Source: Pseudophaeomoniella oleicola (taxonomy: Eukaryota; Ascomycota; Eurotiomycetes; Phaeomoniellales; Phaeomoniellaceae). Taken from it: a stretch of 64,000 bases of DNA. Each line of letters begins with the position of its first letter. Position 1 is the first letter of the stretch. Shown here one piece after another: positions 41,317-54,539 of this stretch. The notes under the pieces are model-generated. The model ran no database searches. It was not told the origin of the DNA and worked only from the letters and a program-made list of their open reading frames with translations. The stretch is from positions 124,001 to 188,000 of the forward strand of contig QWDQ01000050.1 in the NCBI GenBank assembly GCA_003868215.1, given 5' to 3'. A program made the translations under genes and the position numbers.

Positions 41317-44300
41317 ATGTCGTCAATGTCTGGACCTCAAAGGTCGTCACAAAGGCGCCCACCGACAGCAGATCTGCCTATACCCCCTGGGCAACAGTCG
41401 GGCGTACCTGCAAACCACGCCCCGAGAACCTCGTCAGGCTCTGCCAAATCTCAGTCAAACAGAAGTACAAGTGTAAGTATATTTCCGTCTAAGTCACGAC
41501 CAATAACGTCAAGTTGTTGCTGCTGACAATCGCTGCAGCAACAGGACAAACAGATTTCGCAGATCGAGAAGAGTGTCACTCACCTACTTGTTGCTACCAA
41601 ACAACTACTTGAGACTCTGACGCAATGGTCCAGAAGGCAAGCAACAGAGGGCGAAGTCTCGGACGTTTATGTTAGGCTTGGCTACGAATTCAATCTTGCC
41701 TGCCGCGCTTTCAGTTCAATAGGTGTTGAAACAGCAGACCTTGGGCCAGTGCCTGACCTTTTGCGAGCCATACTCGAAGACACCTTGAGCCAAGATGCAT
41801 CGCCGCAAAGTCTCGACCAATACCTCCCAAAGATTCGCGACATCATCATCAATCTTCTCCAAGGACTTAAGCGCAAGCAGGCCAAGCTTCGGAGTCGATC
41901 GAGCAGAGAGACACGGCAAGGTAGTTCTGGCTCCCTCGACAAACAGGCAAGTGCTGTGATAAATGGAGAGACAGGATTGTCACAAGTGACAGAGCAAATA
42001 CCTGCGCAAGAGCCGAGAAGACATATCGACGGAAGATCTGAATCAATCACCGTGTTGGAAGACCCTGATATTAATAAGCGTGCAAGCCACAGCGTAACAA
42101 ATGAGCATACTATGCCGAGTGATAGAGACATATCGCGAAGGGAGTCTCGCATCCTAGTGCCCTCGACATCCTCTTCATCATTATCCAGCGGAACATTGCA
42201 GAGCATGCCAGTGGCCTCGCCGTATGCAGATACGGAGGGCAGCAACATACCTGTAGGCTTTCCACCTCCTCCACCGCCACCAAAACAGCAAGATGCGTTG
42301 GCGGCACTGCAACGGGGCGGCGATCTCGAGCGGCGGGCATCAAGGCGCTTCTCAACGTTCCAAATCTCAAAACACCTCGGGGCTTCTCCGAATGGCATGA
42401 CCTTACCTCCGACCCAGAATTCTCCGGTGCCCAATCGCGGAAGAGATATGAGAGAATCTATGAACGCCGTCAGATCACGGGGCTCTTTTCGTCACAGTCG
42501 ACAGCGGTCAAATACACGTATGGGAGAAGCTTCACCGAGTAGACCAGTTCAGGCACCTGGCACAATTGCCGAAGAGAAGCTGGATACTCGAGCAGCACCG
42601 AGAATTAGTCCTCCTGATGAGCCACTAGCAGAAGATAGCCCCACAACGAAGACACCGGAAGATAAATACAGGGTGCCACTAGACAGGCTTGACGGAGATG
42701 TACCAGCGATGGGAGCTACCGTCAATGGGCCATTGCCACCCCTCCCCGAACCACCTTCTGCCACACAGGTAACAGAACTTGACCCAATCAAAGAAAGACC
42801 TAGACTGGACGCTAGCAATAGTGAAGATCTGGCTTCGTCTTCGCAGCTAGAAGAAGTTCTTCGTCGTACTGAAACCCCCCCAGCCAGACACTTCACCCCC
42901 GAAAGTTCGCCTCCTCCAAGCAAGGAGTTGACGTTATTTCTCCAATACAAGAGTCGGATCAAGAAATTTGTGCTCCCTGAAGGTTACGACGGACTCACAA
43001 TTGCTCGTTTACAACTCGCTTTTATCGAAAAGTTCGCGTGGAACACACACAATAACGGTGCTGATTTGCCCGAGATCTACATTCAAGACCCCATATCCGG
43101 TGTTCGCCACGAGCTTGAAGATCTCAACGATGTCAAAGATCGGGCTGTACTCGTTCTAAATGTCGAAATACTCGATGAAGTCAAAAAGCACTTTGATGAC
43201 GGTATTGGCGACATTCGCCATTTACTGGAGGGTGTACGTGGAGCTGTGGATGGTCAGGAAGCTTTGATGCAGCGTTTTGCGGAGAGGCAGCTCGAGACAG
43301 CTAAAGATATGGCCCGAATTGCAGTGGCACCTCCTACACCGAAAATCTCAAAAACCACAGAAGCACCGTCTGGTGTTCGCTCTTCGGCTGCCTCCGAAGC
43401 AACGTTGTCGGAGGTTCAAAGCCTCCGTCGTGAGATAGCAGTCCTGAGACAGAGCTACACATCAATGGCATCCGACTTTTCGGCCTCGATGCAGAGCATC
43501 CGCTCGAAGGGAGATAGTGTCGCGAAGCTAGCAGCCAATGCAGCTGTACCTAGCGTCGCTGGTAACGCAGGGAGACTGCATGTGGAAAACGGCAAGAAAC
43601 AGTTACTGGATGACTCTGAGAACTTGGTAAACCGTGTCGATGACCTCTCAGACCTGGTAGAAGATCTTCGAAAAGACGTTGTTACTAGAGGTGTGCGTCC
43701 GCTACCGAGGCAGCTCGAGGATGTCAGCAAAGACATCAGTGTAACAGTCAAGGAGCTTACAAAAGTGAAAGACTTCCTTGTAAGGGAGAAGACCATCTGG
43801 ACTAAGGTGTGGGAAAAGGAACTGAATACCGTTTGTCAAGAGAGAGACGAGCTCAGTCAACAGGAAGACTTAATGGCAGATCTTGCTGGTGACCTCGAAG
43901 ATCTGTCCAAAGTCTTCCAGCTTGTTGAAGAGGCGACAAAGCAGCAAAATATTCACACCAGTGATAATGCGGCTGGGGTACGGACTGTGTCCCGCAACCT
44001 CCCTATCGATCCATACGTGGATCCTCAGCGGGCAAAAGATGGTGTTCTAGGTGAAGTACGTGCCCTGCAGCCGAATCACGAGGACCGACTGGAAGCCATC
44101 GAGCGAGCAGAACGCGCACGGCAGCGAGAACTCGAAAGCAGGAAGGGCGGCGAATTCCAGCGTGAGGTGGAACAGTTCGTGGAAGAAGGCAAGCTCAAGA
44201 AAACGGGTGGAGCCGAAGAAGTTGAGCGACGCCGACGCCTGAAGGACGAACAAGCTCTGAAAGAGAACTGGGATCGTTTGGCTGCCCGCAAAGCGGATCA

Positions 44301-44493
44301 GGAGGAACGGGAACGCCAGGAAGCACTCGTAGCGGCGCAGCAACAGCCATTGCCGGAGAGTAGTTCTGGTGAGCTCAATGGCAGCATAGTGCAGGAGAGC
44401 ATGGAAGAGGATGCAGCTAATGAAGCAGCCGACAAGTTCGAAGAGGCTCAGGAAGAGCCAGTAGCGGAGGGCCAAGAGCCTGGTACGTCTTGA
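41317..44493 (+). CDS. BUD6: Polarity and actin-nucleation factor Bud6/Aip3
   Basis: Two exons, 41317-41472 and 41539-44493, join across a 66-nt intron (GTAAGT...CTGCAG), giving 1036 residues. A second acceptor six bases later (CAACAG) would keep the frame and drop two Gln. The N-terminal conserved helices are IEKSVTHLLVATKQLLETLTQWS and VYVRLGYEFNLACRAFSSIGVETADLGPVPDLLR. Residues 110 to 440 are disordered, Pro/Ser-rich. The AIP3 domain starts near 455 with LTLFLQYKSRIKKFVLPEGYDGLTIARLQLAFIEKFAWN and extends through long coiled coils to about 950; the end is acidic and Glu-rich. In yeast Bud6 binds actin and the formin Bni1 at polarity sites and the septum; in filamentous fungi it marks hyphal tips. 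No defect is seen. Confidence 0.96.
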
Positions 44494-47400
44494 TCCCAGT
44501 TTTGGATTTTGAGGAATTAAGCCGTTTCTGACAAGGGACGAAAAGCGGAAGTGAGTCCCTCCACGCCTGGTAAACGGTCATCGTCATGGCTCCCCTCGAT
44601 TTTTACCAGTAGTGGGACTTAGGTGCGTGGTGGATTTTGGCTGTACATCTACCTCGGTATACCGTTGGTGGAGGAGGTCTGGATTGTAGAATATTTTGCC
44701 ATCTCTCTATCGTTTTTAGGTCGCTGCCTTTCTATCAGTTTATGAGCGAGCGATGGAGTTCCAAGGCGTCAATAGTGATATATTCTACCCTTCCTTTTTC
44801 TGAAGCAAGATATCTTCAACATGCAACTCTCGCTACAGACGCTTATGATGTGCCTATCTCAAGTCTACTCTGCATCCTGGCGGCCAAGTTACGTCGTGTC
44901 AATCAGCGAACATAATCACAGGCGTGTCGGTCACATATTTGTTCCCTTTCCCCTATCACAACCTATAATCCTATAGCTATCTAGATGTACATGGTTAAGT
45001 AGGTTGGTAGGCATACCCCTACTGCTACATCGACGTACATATGCAACGAGATTGCTATTTCATACATTAACGACCCTGAGTGTCTAACGAGATGGTGTTG
45101 GTATTTTGATATATATGCACGGAGCCGATAGTCGGTTGCGAAGGCCAACTAGCAAACAGCCACGCAGAGATCAAGAGGACTTTTAACTGTCAGTACCCTT
45201 GTATCATTGTATACCTTGTCGCACAAATGCAACTAATGAGGAAGAAAAGAGAAAATCCCCCTTGGGAAAGAGATATACAAGTCAGTCACGATTTTTGAAA
45301 CCACGAAGCTGATTATCAACATGAACGGATGAAATTGTTGATCACATTCCAATGCCATTTCTCAATGGGAAGATTAATTATCTTTTTTGCTTGCCATTGT
45401 TCTGGAATGGATGGACGGATAGAGCTCATCTCCACCGGGAATCAGTCCACTCTTGAGTAGGAGGAACCTTTACGGAACATTCGTTGAAATTGCGTACGTG
45501 GGTCTTGAATATTTCCTGTTCTCTTATATTCGGGTACTTTGCAACCTTTCTACGAGTTCGCATTCAGATATTGAGAGATTCATCACTGGTGTACAATTTT
45601 ATCCGTGGTTTTGATTTTGGGGGGAGACTATATTGCCACTTGCGAATTGGAGAAGAGGATTTACGGTTACCGGTGAAGATGAGAGAGGCTTCTAGGAGAC
45701 AAGTCCACCATAGGGAAGGAGAAAGAAAACAAACATATAATTACTGTAAGAGTCATAACAGTTATCCTTTTGGCGATCCATAACCTTTGGTCACTCCATA
45801 CCAGAATGGTGATAGCTTCCGTTATTTCCAAGACGGAGCGGACGGGACGCTTTTCTACTGTAAACAAGTCTGTCTCCACTGGGGAAAGGATTGAAGGATG
45901 GGAGAGGAGAAGGGAGAGGAGAAAGGAGAGGAGAAAGAAGGAGAGGAGAAAGGAGAGTTGAGGAGAAGAGATGTACTGGGCTCATGGGTCAAGACTGCCT
46001 TGATGAAGAGATGTGGGAGATGCTACCGACAGGTTCCTGCAAGAGGAGGATAAAAGAGTGCACATGAAGAGCATGACGATGATCGGATTGCCGTGGTGTA
46101 TTACAGTTATCATACAGAGTTCCAGATCGAGGGTCGGTCTTGAAAGGCAACCGATCTCGTCTTCCCGTACGAGTTTGTCCACGTAGCAAGGCAAATACAG
46201 CAAGGCAGACAGACAAGTTCAACAGCAGAAGAGAACCGCACTTTGAGTGTGTACTACATCGGGACTTCCGGCCATGTTCCTTTCCCTTCCCTGTCCATTT
46301 CTCACTTCACCCCTCCGACCTTATCTATCGAAACTCAATATTGCATGCTCCAGACGGGAGTGTGTGATGCCTCATCAGTTGACAATGCAAGCTGCCTGGA
46401 ACACTAGTGGAATACTGCCACCTCGTCTTCCTCGGAGAGAGAACTCGGAATGCATCTTTTTATTTGCAGTGCCTTCAGAAATACATCGTATAGGGGATGG
46501 AATAATAGATGTATAAGGCGCCTGCCTTCTATCAGGACGTAAATTATGGCCCGATATTGCTGACACGAGACATTGAGAACGATCTTCATGGAAATCTCCG
46601 GAAGTGACTTGGTGGTACAGTATTTACTAGTACATCGTTACTTGTCCAACGTGGTCTCCTTGATCGTCTGAAGGCGCCGCAATATGGCCCAGTTTCAGCA
46701 TGGGTAAAAATGCTTCATATAATACAGTGCAGAGATCTCGCTGAGAACATCAATGGTAGGATCGGTGACATAATTAGTAGGCCAAATTACAAATTCGCAA
46801 TGTGTGTGTGTTGTACAGCGGTGAATGCTGATGCAACGACGGATGGACTGGTGTCATGGTCGGTCAGATCTTCGGCCAGGAAGGCTTGAATGACCCCTAC
46901 AGATATTCATCTTTGCCGGGTAGAGAAGCATCGACAGTGGTTGAAACATGGCCTAAGCGAAGGTCCTGTCGCGTCCCTAAGTCCCTGTAGTTAGGGATCT
47001 AAGATGCCTGCAACTCTTCATTACTGGAAAATCCTTGGGTATTCGAAGTGCTTGGGATAGTTATTGGTAAACTGCCTTACTAACCTAATTAATTGTTCCC
47101 GGCTCTCTAACAGACTCCGTAAAGCCTAGACGATGTATTGTAACTTTACGTGATGAAACCATAGAAACTTCATACAACGGTAGCACATCATAACACTTTG
47201 TACAATACGATAACAGGAACGTATCGTGATCAAAACTTTGAGCTAACCGCAGCACCTCCTTAGTCGTTAAAGCAACGAACAATCCACTTGCTTGCTTACT
47301 ACGACATGAACCTTGGACCTTAAGATCTTTAGAGTAGACCTTAGGCGTAGGCCCTTGACTTTGGCTCGGCGCCTTTTTTGTGCTTCGTGGAGTGTTCCGG

Positions 47401-47803
47401 TCAGTCTCAGTCCAGTTCCCATTGAACTCAACCCAGACACCTGGTTGCACGACAACTCACCACCGCTACCACCACTACCACCACGACCACTCCTTCTGTT
47501 TCTTCTCTCCTTTGCATTCTGCTGCAGCTTTTGCCATTTCTTGGGTGTTGTCGCAACCATTTTCTCCTTCGATTCTTCTTTCCAACCCCTTCGATCGCCC
47601 AATTGCTTCCTCGTTTAGCCGACGAGTGCTCCCTGCGGCTTCCCTCCTTTCTCGACCTCCGCTGCCACCGATCTCAGAACTCAGAACTTTTCCCCGGTTG
47701 CCAAGTCACCAGAAAGGTCAACTGTCCACCACCGCCCACCGTGTGTGACGTGGTGACGGTTACACGACGTGCAGCTTCCATCCACCACCGCTCCCTGAGC
47801 ATT
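44494..47803. other. 3.3 kb spacer upstream of PBP1
   Basis: A gene-free block between BUD6 and PBP1 (both plus). It contains a purine-only repeat near 45895-45958 and a pyrimidine-rich 500-base stretch before PBP1 that looks like a promoter and long leader. Open frames at 45982-46589 and 47085-47748 have no family character. Confidence 0.45.
45895..45958. repeat. Degenerate GGAGAGGAGAAA purine repeat
   Basis: About 64 bases of almost pure A/G on the plus strand, built from tandem units of the form GGAGAGGAGAAAGGAGA with small length changes. Such mirror-like purine tracts can form triplex DNA. Confidence 0.8.
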
Positions 47804-50800
47804 ATGACCTCGATTGCCAATGCCTCACCAAGCGGAAACGTGACCCCTGCGAAGGTGAATCAGACTTCAACTCAAGGAAGAGCAACGATGAGGAATGCTG
47901 CCGTTGGGAAAGGCGCAGATGGGTTAAGAAAACAAACCGGAAGTCCAGCCGACGGTGCGCAGAGGTAAGCTGATCAAACTGTCCCAATTACTGCATATCA
48001 CTGGTACATGTCGTTACCACCGCTACCTGCCTGTGGAGGTGCAGATACTTCTTCCACGGCTAGTTGCGTCGCGGATGAAGTATGAGCAGGTTTAGGCGTC
48101 TGCGAGGTGCGATAGAAGCTGGGAGACATTTTAGGAGCAACCGAATCAGAGCTTCTCGCTGACATGTCTTCTCACACAGGCCACAGAAAGCCTGGGGTCC
48201 AGGCGCGAACCCTATAACCCAGAGACCGACTGGAGCAGCAGAAACCAATGGCACTGTTACTTCACAGCGTCCAACACAACAAATGCCAATCAAGGAGAGC
48301 CACACCGCAGATCAACATGCCCATGATCGCTTACTTTTCATTTGCGGAGCTAGCATTGTAAGGTGAACCAGCCTTATCATCTCGACAATTACTTACAGAA
48401 TTAGGGATTGTCCGTTGTCGTTACAGCCAGAAATGGAGATGCCTTCGCTGGCATCCTCTCTAGTTGGGCACTGAATACCCATGAACAGCGTCTTACGTTG
48501 AAGATGGTACACCAGACCAATCTGGCAGACTCAAATGCAAATGGAGTTGCAGCGCACGCTCAATCTTACATTGGCTCCGGTTCTGATCACGCCATGGATT
48601 TCGATCTGAGAGACATAGCAATCACCTCGATCCCAAACCTTGCCTTGTCAGACATTGTTAAACCGGCAACGAATGGTCGGTATTCCTGTCAAAATACGAA
48701 GGGAAGTGCTAACCTTTTTCCAGGCGCCGCTACCACCTTCCGTACCGACACAGATATCTCCGGTAACAAGGATGTTGTCGAACGGAGACTCCAGAGATGG
48801 GTCCCAGACGAGAGTCTTGAGGCTGATATGTCGCTAGAGTCGGCTGGGGGAGGAGACTGGGATCAATTTGCAGAGAACGAGAGAAAATTTGGTACAAAAA
48901 GTACCTACGATGAGAATCTTTACACCACGGCTATCAACAAGAACGATCCATCTTACAGGCAGAGAGAAGCCGCTGCAGCCAAGCTTGCCAGGGAGATCGA
49001 GAGACAAACATCTTCTAATCCTCACGTTCGAGAGGAACGAGGCCAAGCACTAGAAACAGAGAATGACGACGAAGAAGCGAAATACAGCGGTGTCCAGAGA
49101 GCGCAGGGTACTTTCCCACAACTCTCGTCTGGTCAGTCAAACAAATACACTCCCCCAGCACGTCGCGCACCAACTGCTTTGCCAACCGTTGCCGGTGCTC
49201 CTTTCGATCCGGCCATTGTCTCTGCACAACTATCACGACCTGGAGCTGCACCTCGCCAAGCAAAGGCAGAAACAAAGACTGCAGAGGCTGCTGCCGGTGA
49301 GACCCTGGTACCAAACAAGAGTGCGACTGTAGCTATACCTGCAGCTGAACCCGTGACAAAGCCAGCATCAACGGAGAAGCTCTCGGCGGAACAAACAACA
49401 TCACTAGGCAAAGTTCGTTCGATAAATACATCGGTATCGCCGCAGCGTAAGCTGCCTATAACAGAGAATGCTACGGAAGGTGTTGAGAAGGAGTTACTCA
49501 CTCAATTCCGCCAATTTGCCAACGTGGAGAAGCAAAAGGTGCAGGAGAAGAGACGGCTCCAAGCCAGTCATGATCGTACCGCCAAGCTCAATGAGCTGAT
49601 GCGGTTTTCCAAGACCTTCAAGCTCAACACCCCAGTCCCGAAAGACTTGGTCCCGATTCTCGCCAAAGATCCGGTGAAGCAAGAGGAGATAATGGAAAAG
49701 GCGCAAAAACAGTCCGAAGACAAGACTGTTGTTGCAACTACCACTTCAACTCCTGCAGCTGCCACACCAGAAGTCAAGGCGCCGGCTCGGCCCGCCGCTT
49801 CTGGCCGCTACGATTCTGGTAGTGTTCCTCCTGTTAATAGTACGGAACGTCAGGGTAATATGGGCAGAGGCCGCCAAGGACATCCTCCAACGGGTCCAAC
49901 AGCTACCCAAGGGAACAGACTCCAGCAACAGCCAATGCCGGCGAGAGGCCCCTCCGGAGGTTATGTGAATCGTATGTCTGGAAAACCGGGCATGCCACCT
50001 CCAATCCCCACTCCGCTTCCTATGGATGGAAGAATGCCGTCCAATCAATCGATCACCACGTCCGGCATCACAAGCCCCAATCGTTCTGCAATTCAGACTC
50101 CCAACTCAGCTCTATCGAAAGGCTTCAACGCTGCAGCGATCGAGTTCCGACCAAACCCATCTGCATCCACATTCAATCCCACTGCTGGTTCAATTGCCGC
50201 CACGAGCCCTTCTTCCACCGCTCGAACAAGGTCTGTTTCGCGTGCTCCTAGCCCTAACACATTCTTCGGTACTCGCAAGCCTGTATCTCCGTCCGAGAGG
50301 CCACAGTTTTCTTCATTCTTCAATCCTATTAAGCGAATGAAGAAGGAAACCGAAGGACAGCCGGCTGGTAAAAATTACGCCTCTAACGGCGGGGTTCCGG
50401 AACCCTATCGTACCCAGGTGCGGTGGGACGTCCCAGAAGCAAATGCCGAGAAGACATATCGTGATATGGTTGACAGACCTACTCCGCCTCCGCCAGTCTC
50501 ACCATCCAACCGGTCAGTGTCGTCGGGATACATCCCTCACCAGCACCAGTTGCCACCGCACATGCAGAATGGCGGTCCTGTTATGGCACATACTCCTCAA
50601 GGCCCACATGCCATGCAAGCTACCCATTCGCATCAAGGTCACTTCGATGATCATCGCATACAAGTTCCGATCGGTGGCTCCCATATCTACCCATCTCCTC
50701 GAGTCGGTCAAGCGAACATGATGTATCAGTCTCCTATGCAAGGTCAAGCTCAAATGTATGGCCAACCCACATCGCAATATTTCTCCCAAAGCCAGATGCC

Positions 50801-51378
50801 GATGCCCATGAGAGGCTATCCTGGCACCCCACAATTTGTTCAACCACAAGGTGTTCCCATGATGGCCCAACCCTCTCAAGGACCTTACATGGCAGTACCC
50901 CAACAATTCAACCAAGGCATGCAAATGTACTCTCCGAACCCTCAAGTCTACTCTGCCCATGTCACGCACCCACACCCCGGCTACCCAAGTCCAGGTCGTG
51001 GTGCTCCTATGATGATGCATCAAGGTTCTCAGCAAGGTCACCATCCACAGGGCATGATGTATGTTCCTCAACAAGGACATAGTATGTTGCCACCAGCACG
51101 CCGTTGAATTGATTATTTTTGTCGGCAATTTACTTACTTAGACCTCTACAGTGCCTCCTAGACAACCAGGGTACCCTACACCGTCAGCTCAGTATTCTTC
51201 GTCTCCTCATCAGGTTCATCATTTCCCTCCTACACCTCATCGAGCACCGAGCAATAACTATGGACATGGATCGGTTGCTCAGAAGTCTTCGCAGCATATT
51301 ACCCCTCAGCAGCAGACCCCAACGCTGCCGTCACCCAATTCCGCTGGTGAACATGTTACAGATGATGGTGGGAAATGA
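47804..51378 (+). CDS. PBP1: Ataxin-2 homologue Pbp1
   Basis: Four exons, 47804-47964, 48180-48357, 48405-51081 and 51152-51378, give 1080 residues. Exon 3 uses the acceptor AATTAG rather than the CTTACAG six bases before it, which would bring an in-frame stop. The Lsm-like domain (HDRLLFICGASI joined to GLSVVVTARNGDAFAGILSS) is followed by the LsmAD domain (WDQFAENERKFGTKSTYDENLYTTAINK and SYRQREAAAAKLAREIE). The rest is long and disordered: Ala/Pro/Lys in the middle, and Met, Gln, Pro and Tyr in the last 190 residues, including twenty Met. Pbp1 binds Pab1, controls poly(A) length and forms stress granules; in yeast its Met-rich region senses redox state. The last intron (GTATGT...CTACAG) can be skipped: retention gives a shorter end, MLPPARR and stop at 51107. 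Confidence 0.95.
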
Positions 51379-52458
51379 GGACTTTTTCGGGAATTCAAGA
51401 CTTCTCTTGCTATATCGTCCAACATTCGAACGAGTAAGCTATTCGGGCAGCTGACCTTGGTCATACAAGAGCATTACGTGTCAATTTCGGTATTGACATT
51501 GAATGCGAACATCGTTTCGATGTTATATATCGGACTGGGCGCATCGTGGGTCAGAATGATAATCCCTACAAGTCAACACAGGGATGCTACAGGCTTTGTT
51601 AGTTTCCCTGAAGTTCGGGTGGAAGCAAGCCTGTGTAAGCTTGACCGACGACGGGCTTCGCTCATGGACACTCTCGCTATGGGTGGGCGGAAAGGGGCCA
51701 CTTCATGCTTAACGAGTGGGTCTTCCAGTCACAACTAAAACATTTATGGAGGATGGACGAGGGGTGCGAGTGCCATGCAGGTCGAGTCTGTACTGAAGCA
51801 TCCAGGCACCTTTCTCGGGATGGCATCTGCCACTTGCGGTGATTGTAAGCGCAGATCACGTGAGTCGGCTTTTCTACTATGCGTGGCTGGTGAAATGGCG
51901 AGGGTTGGGTTGCAGGATTAGGGGGACTTTCAGTTGCATTGCCCTCAGTGACAGGTAGTCACGATGCGTATCGCTCACGGGTATCCCAAAATCATGTACT
52001 GCGGACAACAAACCTGCATAGCTACCTACTGAGGTAGTAGAATAGTGGTATAGCTAAAGAAACTACTCCCAAGTCCATTGAATCGATGTTTATGTGATTA
52101 AAGGATGACGTACTAACCATGTGGTTTTTGTTGTATCGAGGCGCCTGCCTTACGTAGGTACCTACCTAGTCGAGTGAAAAGGAGAGAGAAAAAGATTTGA
52201 AAATGGTGTCTACCAAAAAGAAGATACGATGTGGATTTTTTGGGTATGTATGTGTATATATAAGTTTTATATAGATAGGTATATGGTATATATGTTCATG
52301 GAAGATATCAAATCGACCCCTCCTCCTCCTCCTCTTTTCTTCTTCGGAATTGACTTGACTTCCTTGAGTAAGTAAGCAAGCAAGTAAGCGGGTAAAATAT
52401 AAAAATAGGTAGGTTGAGAAGGTTGCCAAAGTAGGAAATAATTCACTCGAATTGGGTT
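51379..52458. other. Convergent 3' spacer between PBP1 and the AA9 gene
   Basis: About 1.08 kb, AT-rich, with a TAGGTACCTACCTAG element at 52155-52169, TATATA-rich stretches near 52250-52290 and a CCT repeat near 52320-52333. No gene is supported. Confidence 0.45.
52155..52169. repeat. TAGGTACCTACCTAG element
   Basis: Contains a fourth copy of the TAGGTACCTA palindrome seen between the two regulators at 36990 and 37210-37227. Confidence 0.85.
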
Positions 52459-53529
52459 CTACTCGGCGTCGCAGGAGTCGTCGTCATCACTACCGGTGAC
52501 GGCGGCAGCAGGAGTGGCGGTGGGTACGGCCGCGACGACGGAGGAGGACGGGGTGGCGACGGGAACGACCGAGGTTGCGAGCGTGGTGCTGGCGAGAGAT
52601 GATGAGGATGCGACGACCGGTGCTGCTGCTGAGGATGGGGCAACGACGGCGGCGGCGGAGCTTGAGGCTGGAGCCGGGGCTGCGGCGGATGAGGCGACAG
52701 GGGATGAGCCGCTGCTGGAGCTGCTACCGGCGCAAGAGATCACGGATGGGCCAGGGGCGGTGTAGGCCTTGCCGCCGTTGTTGGGAGATCCGTCGTTGCC
52801 GTAGATGTTGATCGTGATGCCGGCGTCACTGGCGGTGTAAGCGCCGGGGAATTGGACGGTGTCGGTTGGCGAGCATGTTCCGCTGCCGCCGACGTTGATG
52901 GCGGCGCAAGAAATGTAGAATTGAGCACCGCCGGAGCTGGAGGCGCTGTGGAGAGCGAGGACCTCACCACGGAGGAGATATTGACCGCTGGAGAGAGATG
53001 GCATGGTAAAGTTCCACCAGCCACCACCTGAGATCAAGCTGTCAACACCCCAGGTGTTGGAGCTGGTGTCCAGGCCTTCGGATGCGACTTTGAACCAGGA
53101 CAGGCCAGACCCATCAGAAGTCGCAGCATCGTCAACCTTGGCCATGTACATCTGGACAGGTCCCTTGTGGGATGAAGCAATTGGGTTGTCTGGTATTCTA
53201 GTTAGATCCCGAGGTCAGGACATAATGGATGCCTTGTATAACATACCAGTATCGCCAGAGTATTGAGCACCGCCAATGACGTGACCCCAGATGGTGGAGA
53301 TCTCATCGCCAGGGTTGACATCGACGACGGCAGTCGAGACAGGTGACTGAAGGTTGGTGTTGCAAGCAATGGCCGGGGAGGTGACATCCGACACGTATTG
53401 GTTGGAGGATGGAGCGTGGACACCTACAAGGCTACCTTGCTCTGCCTTGTTGACCGCAAGCTCCCAAAAGATAGTGTGTGCGTTTGCAGTGGCAGCCGCC
53501 AAAGCGAGAGCGATGATTGAACCCTTCAT
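52459..53529 (-). CDS. AA9 lytic polysaccharide monooxygenase with disordered acidic tail
   Basis: Two exons, 53529-53247 and 53189-52459, give 337 residues; the intron runs GTATGT...ACCAG. Residues 1-17 are a signal peptide ending ATANA, so the mature protein begins with His18, the first ligand of the copper histidine brace. His83 in IWGHVIGG is the second, and Tyr186 in AQFYISCA the axial Tyr, with Gln184 beside it. C56 and C189 fit the conserved disulfide. SHKGPVQMYMAKVDD and the closing YTAPGPSVISC are standard AA9 lines. The enzyme oxidatively cleaves cellulose or related glucans outside the cell. Residues 250 to 325 are a Ser/Ala/Pro/Val linker without a CBM1, ending in GSDDDDSCDAE, an acidic single-Cys tail like that of the protein at 8531. 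A minus-strand TTATAA near 53765 is a candidate TATA element. Confidence 0.95.
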
Positions 53530-54539
53530 ATTTGACAGGTATAGGTCGAAGATATCGATAGATGTAAAATGAACTCAGAGTCAGGGGACTTGCCCGCTAA
53601 GATGTTCTGCTGTTTAAAGAGGTCTTTGAAAGAATGAAACGAGCAACGTCTAGAAGCTCTTGAGACTGAAAAGAATGACTGAAAGAGTGGAGAGGAACCA
53701 CGACTGAACCGAATGAATGATGAAGGAGAAGAAACACCTACCGTGAGAGAGGGCAGTCATCCTGTCCTTATAACCAGAAACGAGAGACGAGATACGAGGC
53801 GGCTGCATTGAAGGGGCTCCGCGATTGGGAAACGAGCCAAGGAAAAGTCATCTATGTTTTGTTCACGATGGGGCTGAAGCGAAACGAGGTCATCAGTCCT
53901 AATCAATATCGCATATTAAATGGTCAGGTTCTCTTGTTTCCTCTTGCGGTCTGGACGTGATGCCTGACAAATGCCAAGGACGTGGAAGATGAATTTGGTG
54001 GAGTTGGAAGGCGATGGGCAGTTTCAGCTAAGAAGGTTGTGCCCTCACTCAATCTCGCTAGCAATTACTACGTGCAAATGTACGGAGTACGATTATCTAG
54101 ATCTCGTACATTGCTCGAGATGGCTCAATGGTAAACCCGCCGACGAGTTGGTCCATTGATTTTGCGATCCGACTGTTTCATAAGTCGAGCTCCTGGACCC
54201 AACCCAAAACCAACAGCGTGTTTCGAAACCGAACTGACAGTTTTGAAACCTGAAACCGCAATTACGTGATACACGGAGCACTGTGGCTGGTAGCTATCTA
54301 GCCTAACTGCAGCATTCTGCGTAGTTGTAGAACCACCATCAGCTCTACGATGAAGGCCTCAGCATCATCGTGCTTGAACCAATGGAAGATTTGCTGTAGA
54401 AACCAAACCAAAGACGTCTGTCACTCATCTTGTCTCTTGAGTATACAAGGGTAAATGCTTCGCTAGTGGTACAAGTCTGATAGTAGTAAGATCAAGGGAC
54501 CCCAGGCATCATTGCCTTGAGCCCGTACAAATATGCATC
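53530..54539. promoter_or_regulatory. Promoter region of the AA9 gene
   Basis: A 1.01 kb spacer between two minus-strand genes. The first 240 bases next to the AA9 start carry purine-rich leader-like sequence, a TTATAA at about 53765 and one GTGGAG that fits the CreA consensus SYGGRG near 53688. A single such site is weak evidence for carbon repression. Confidence 0.4.
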
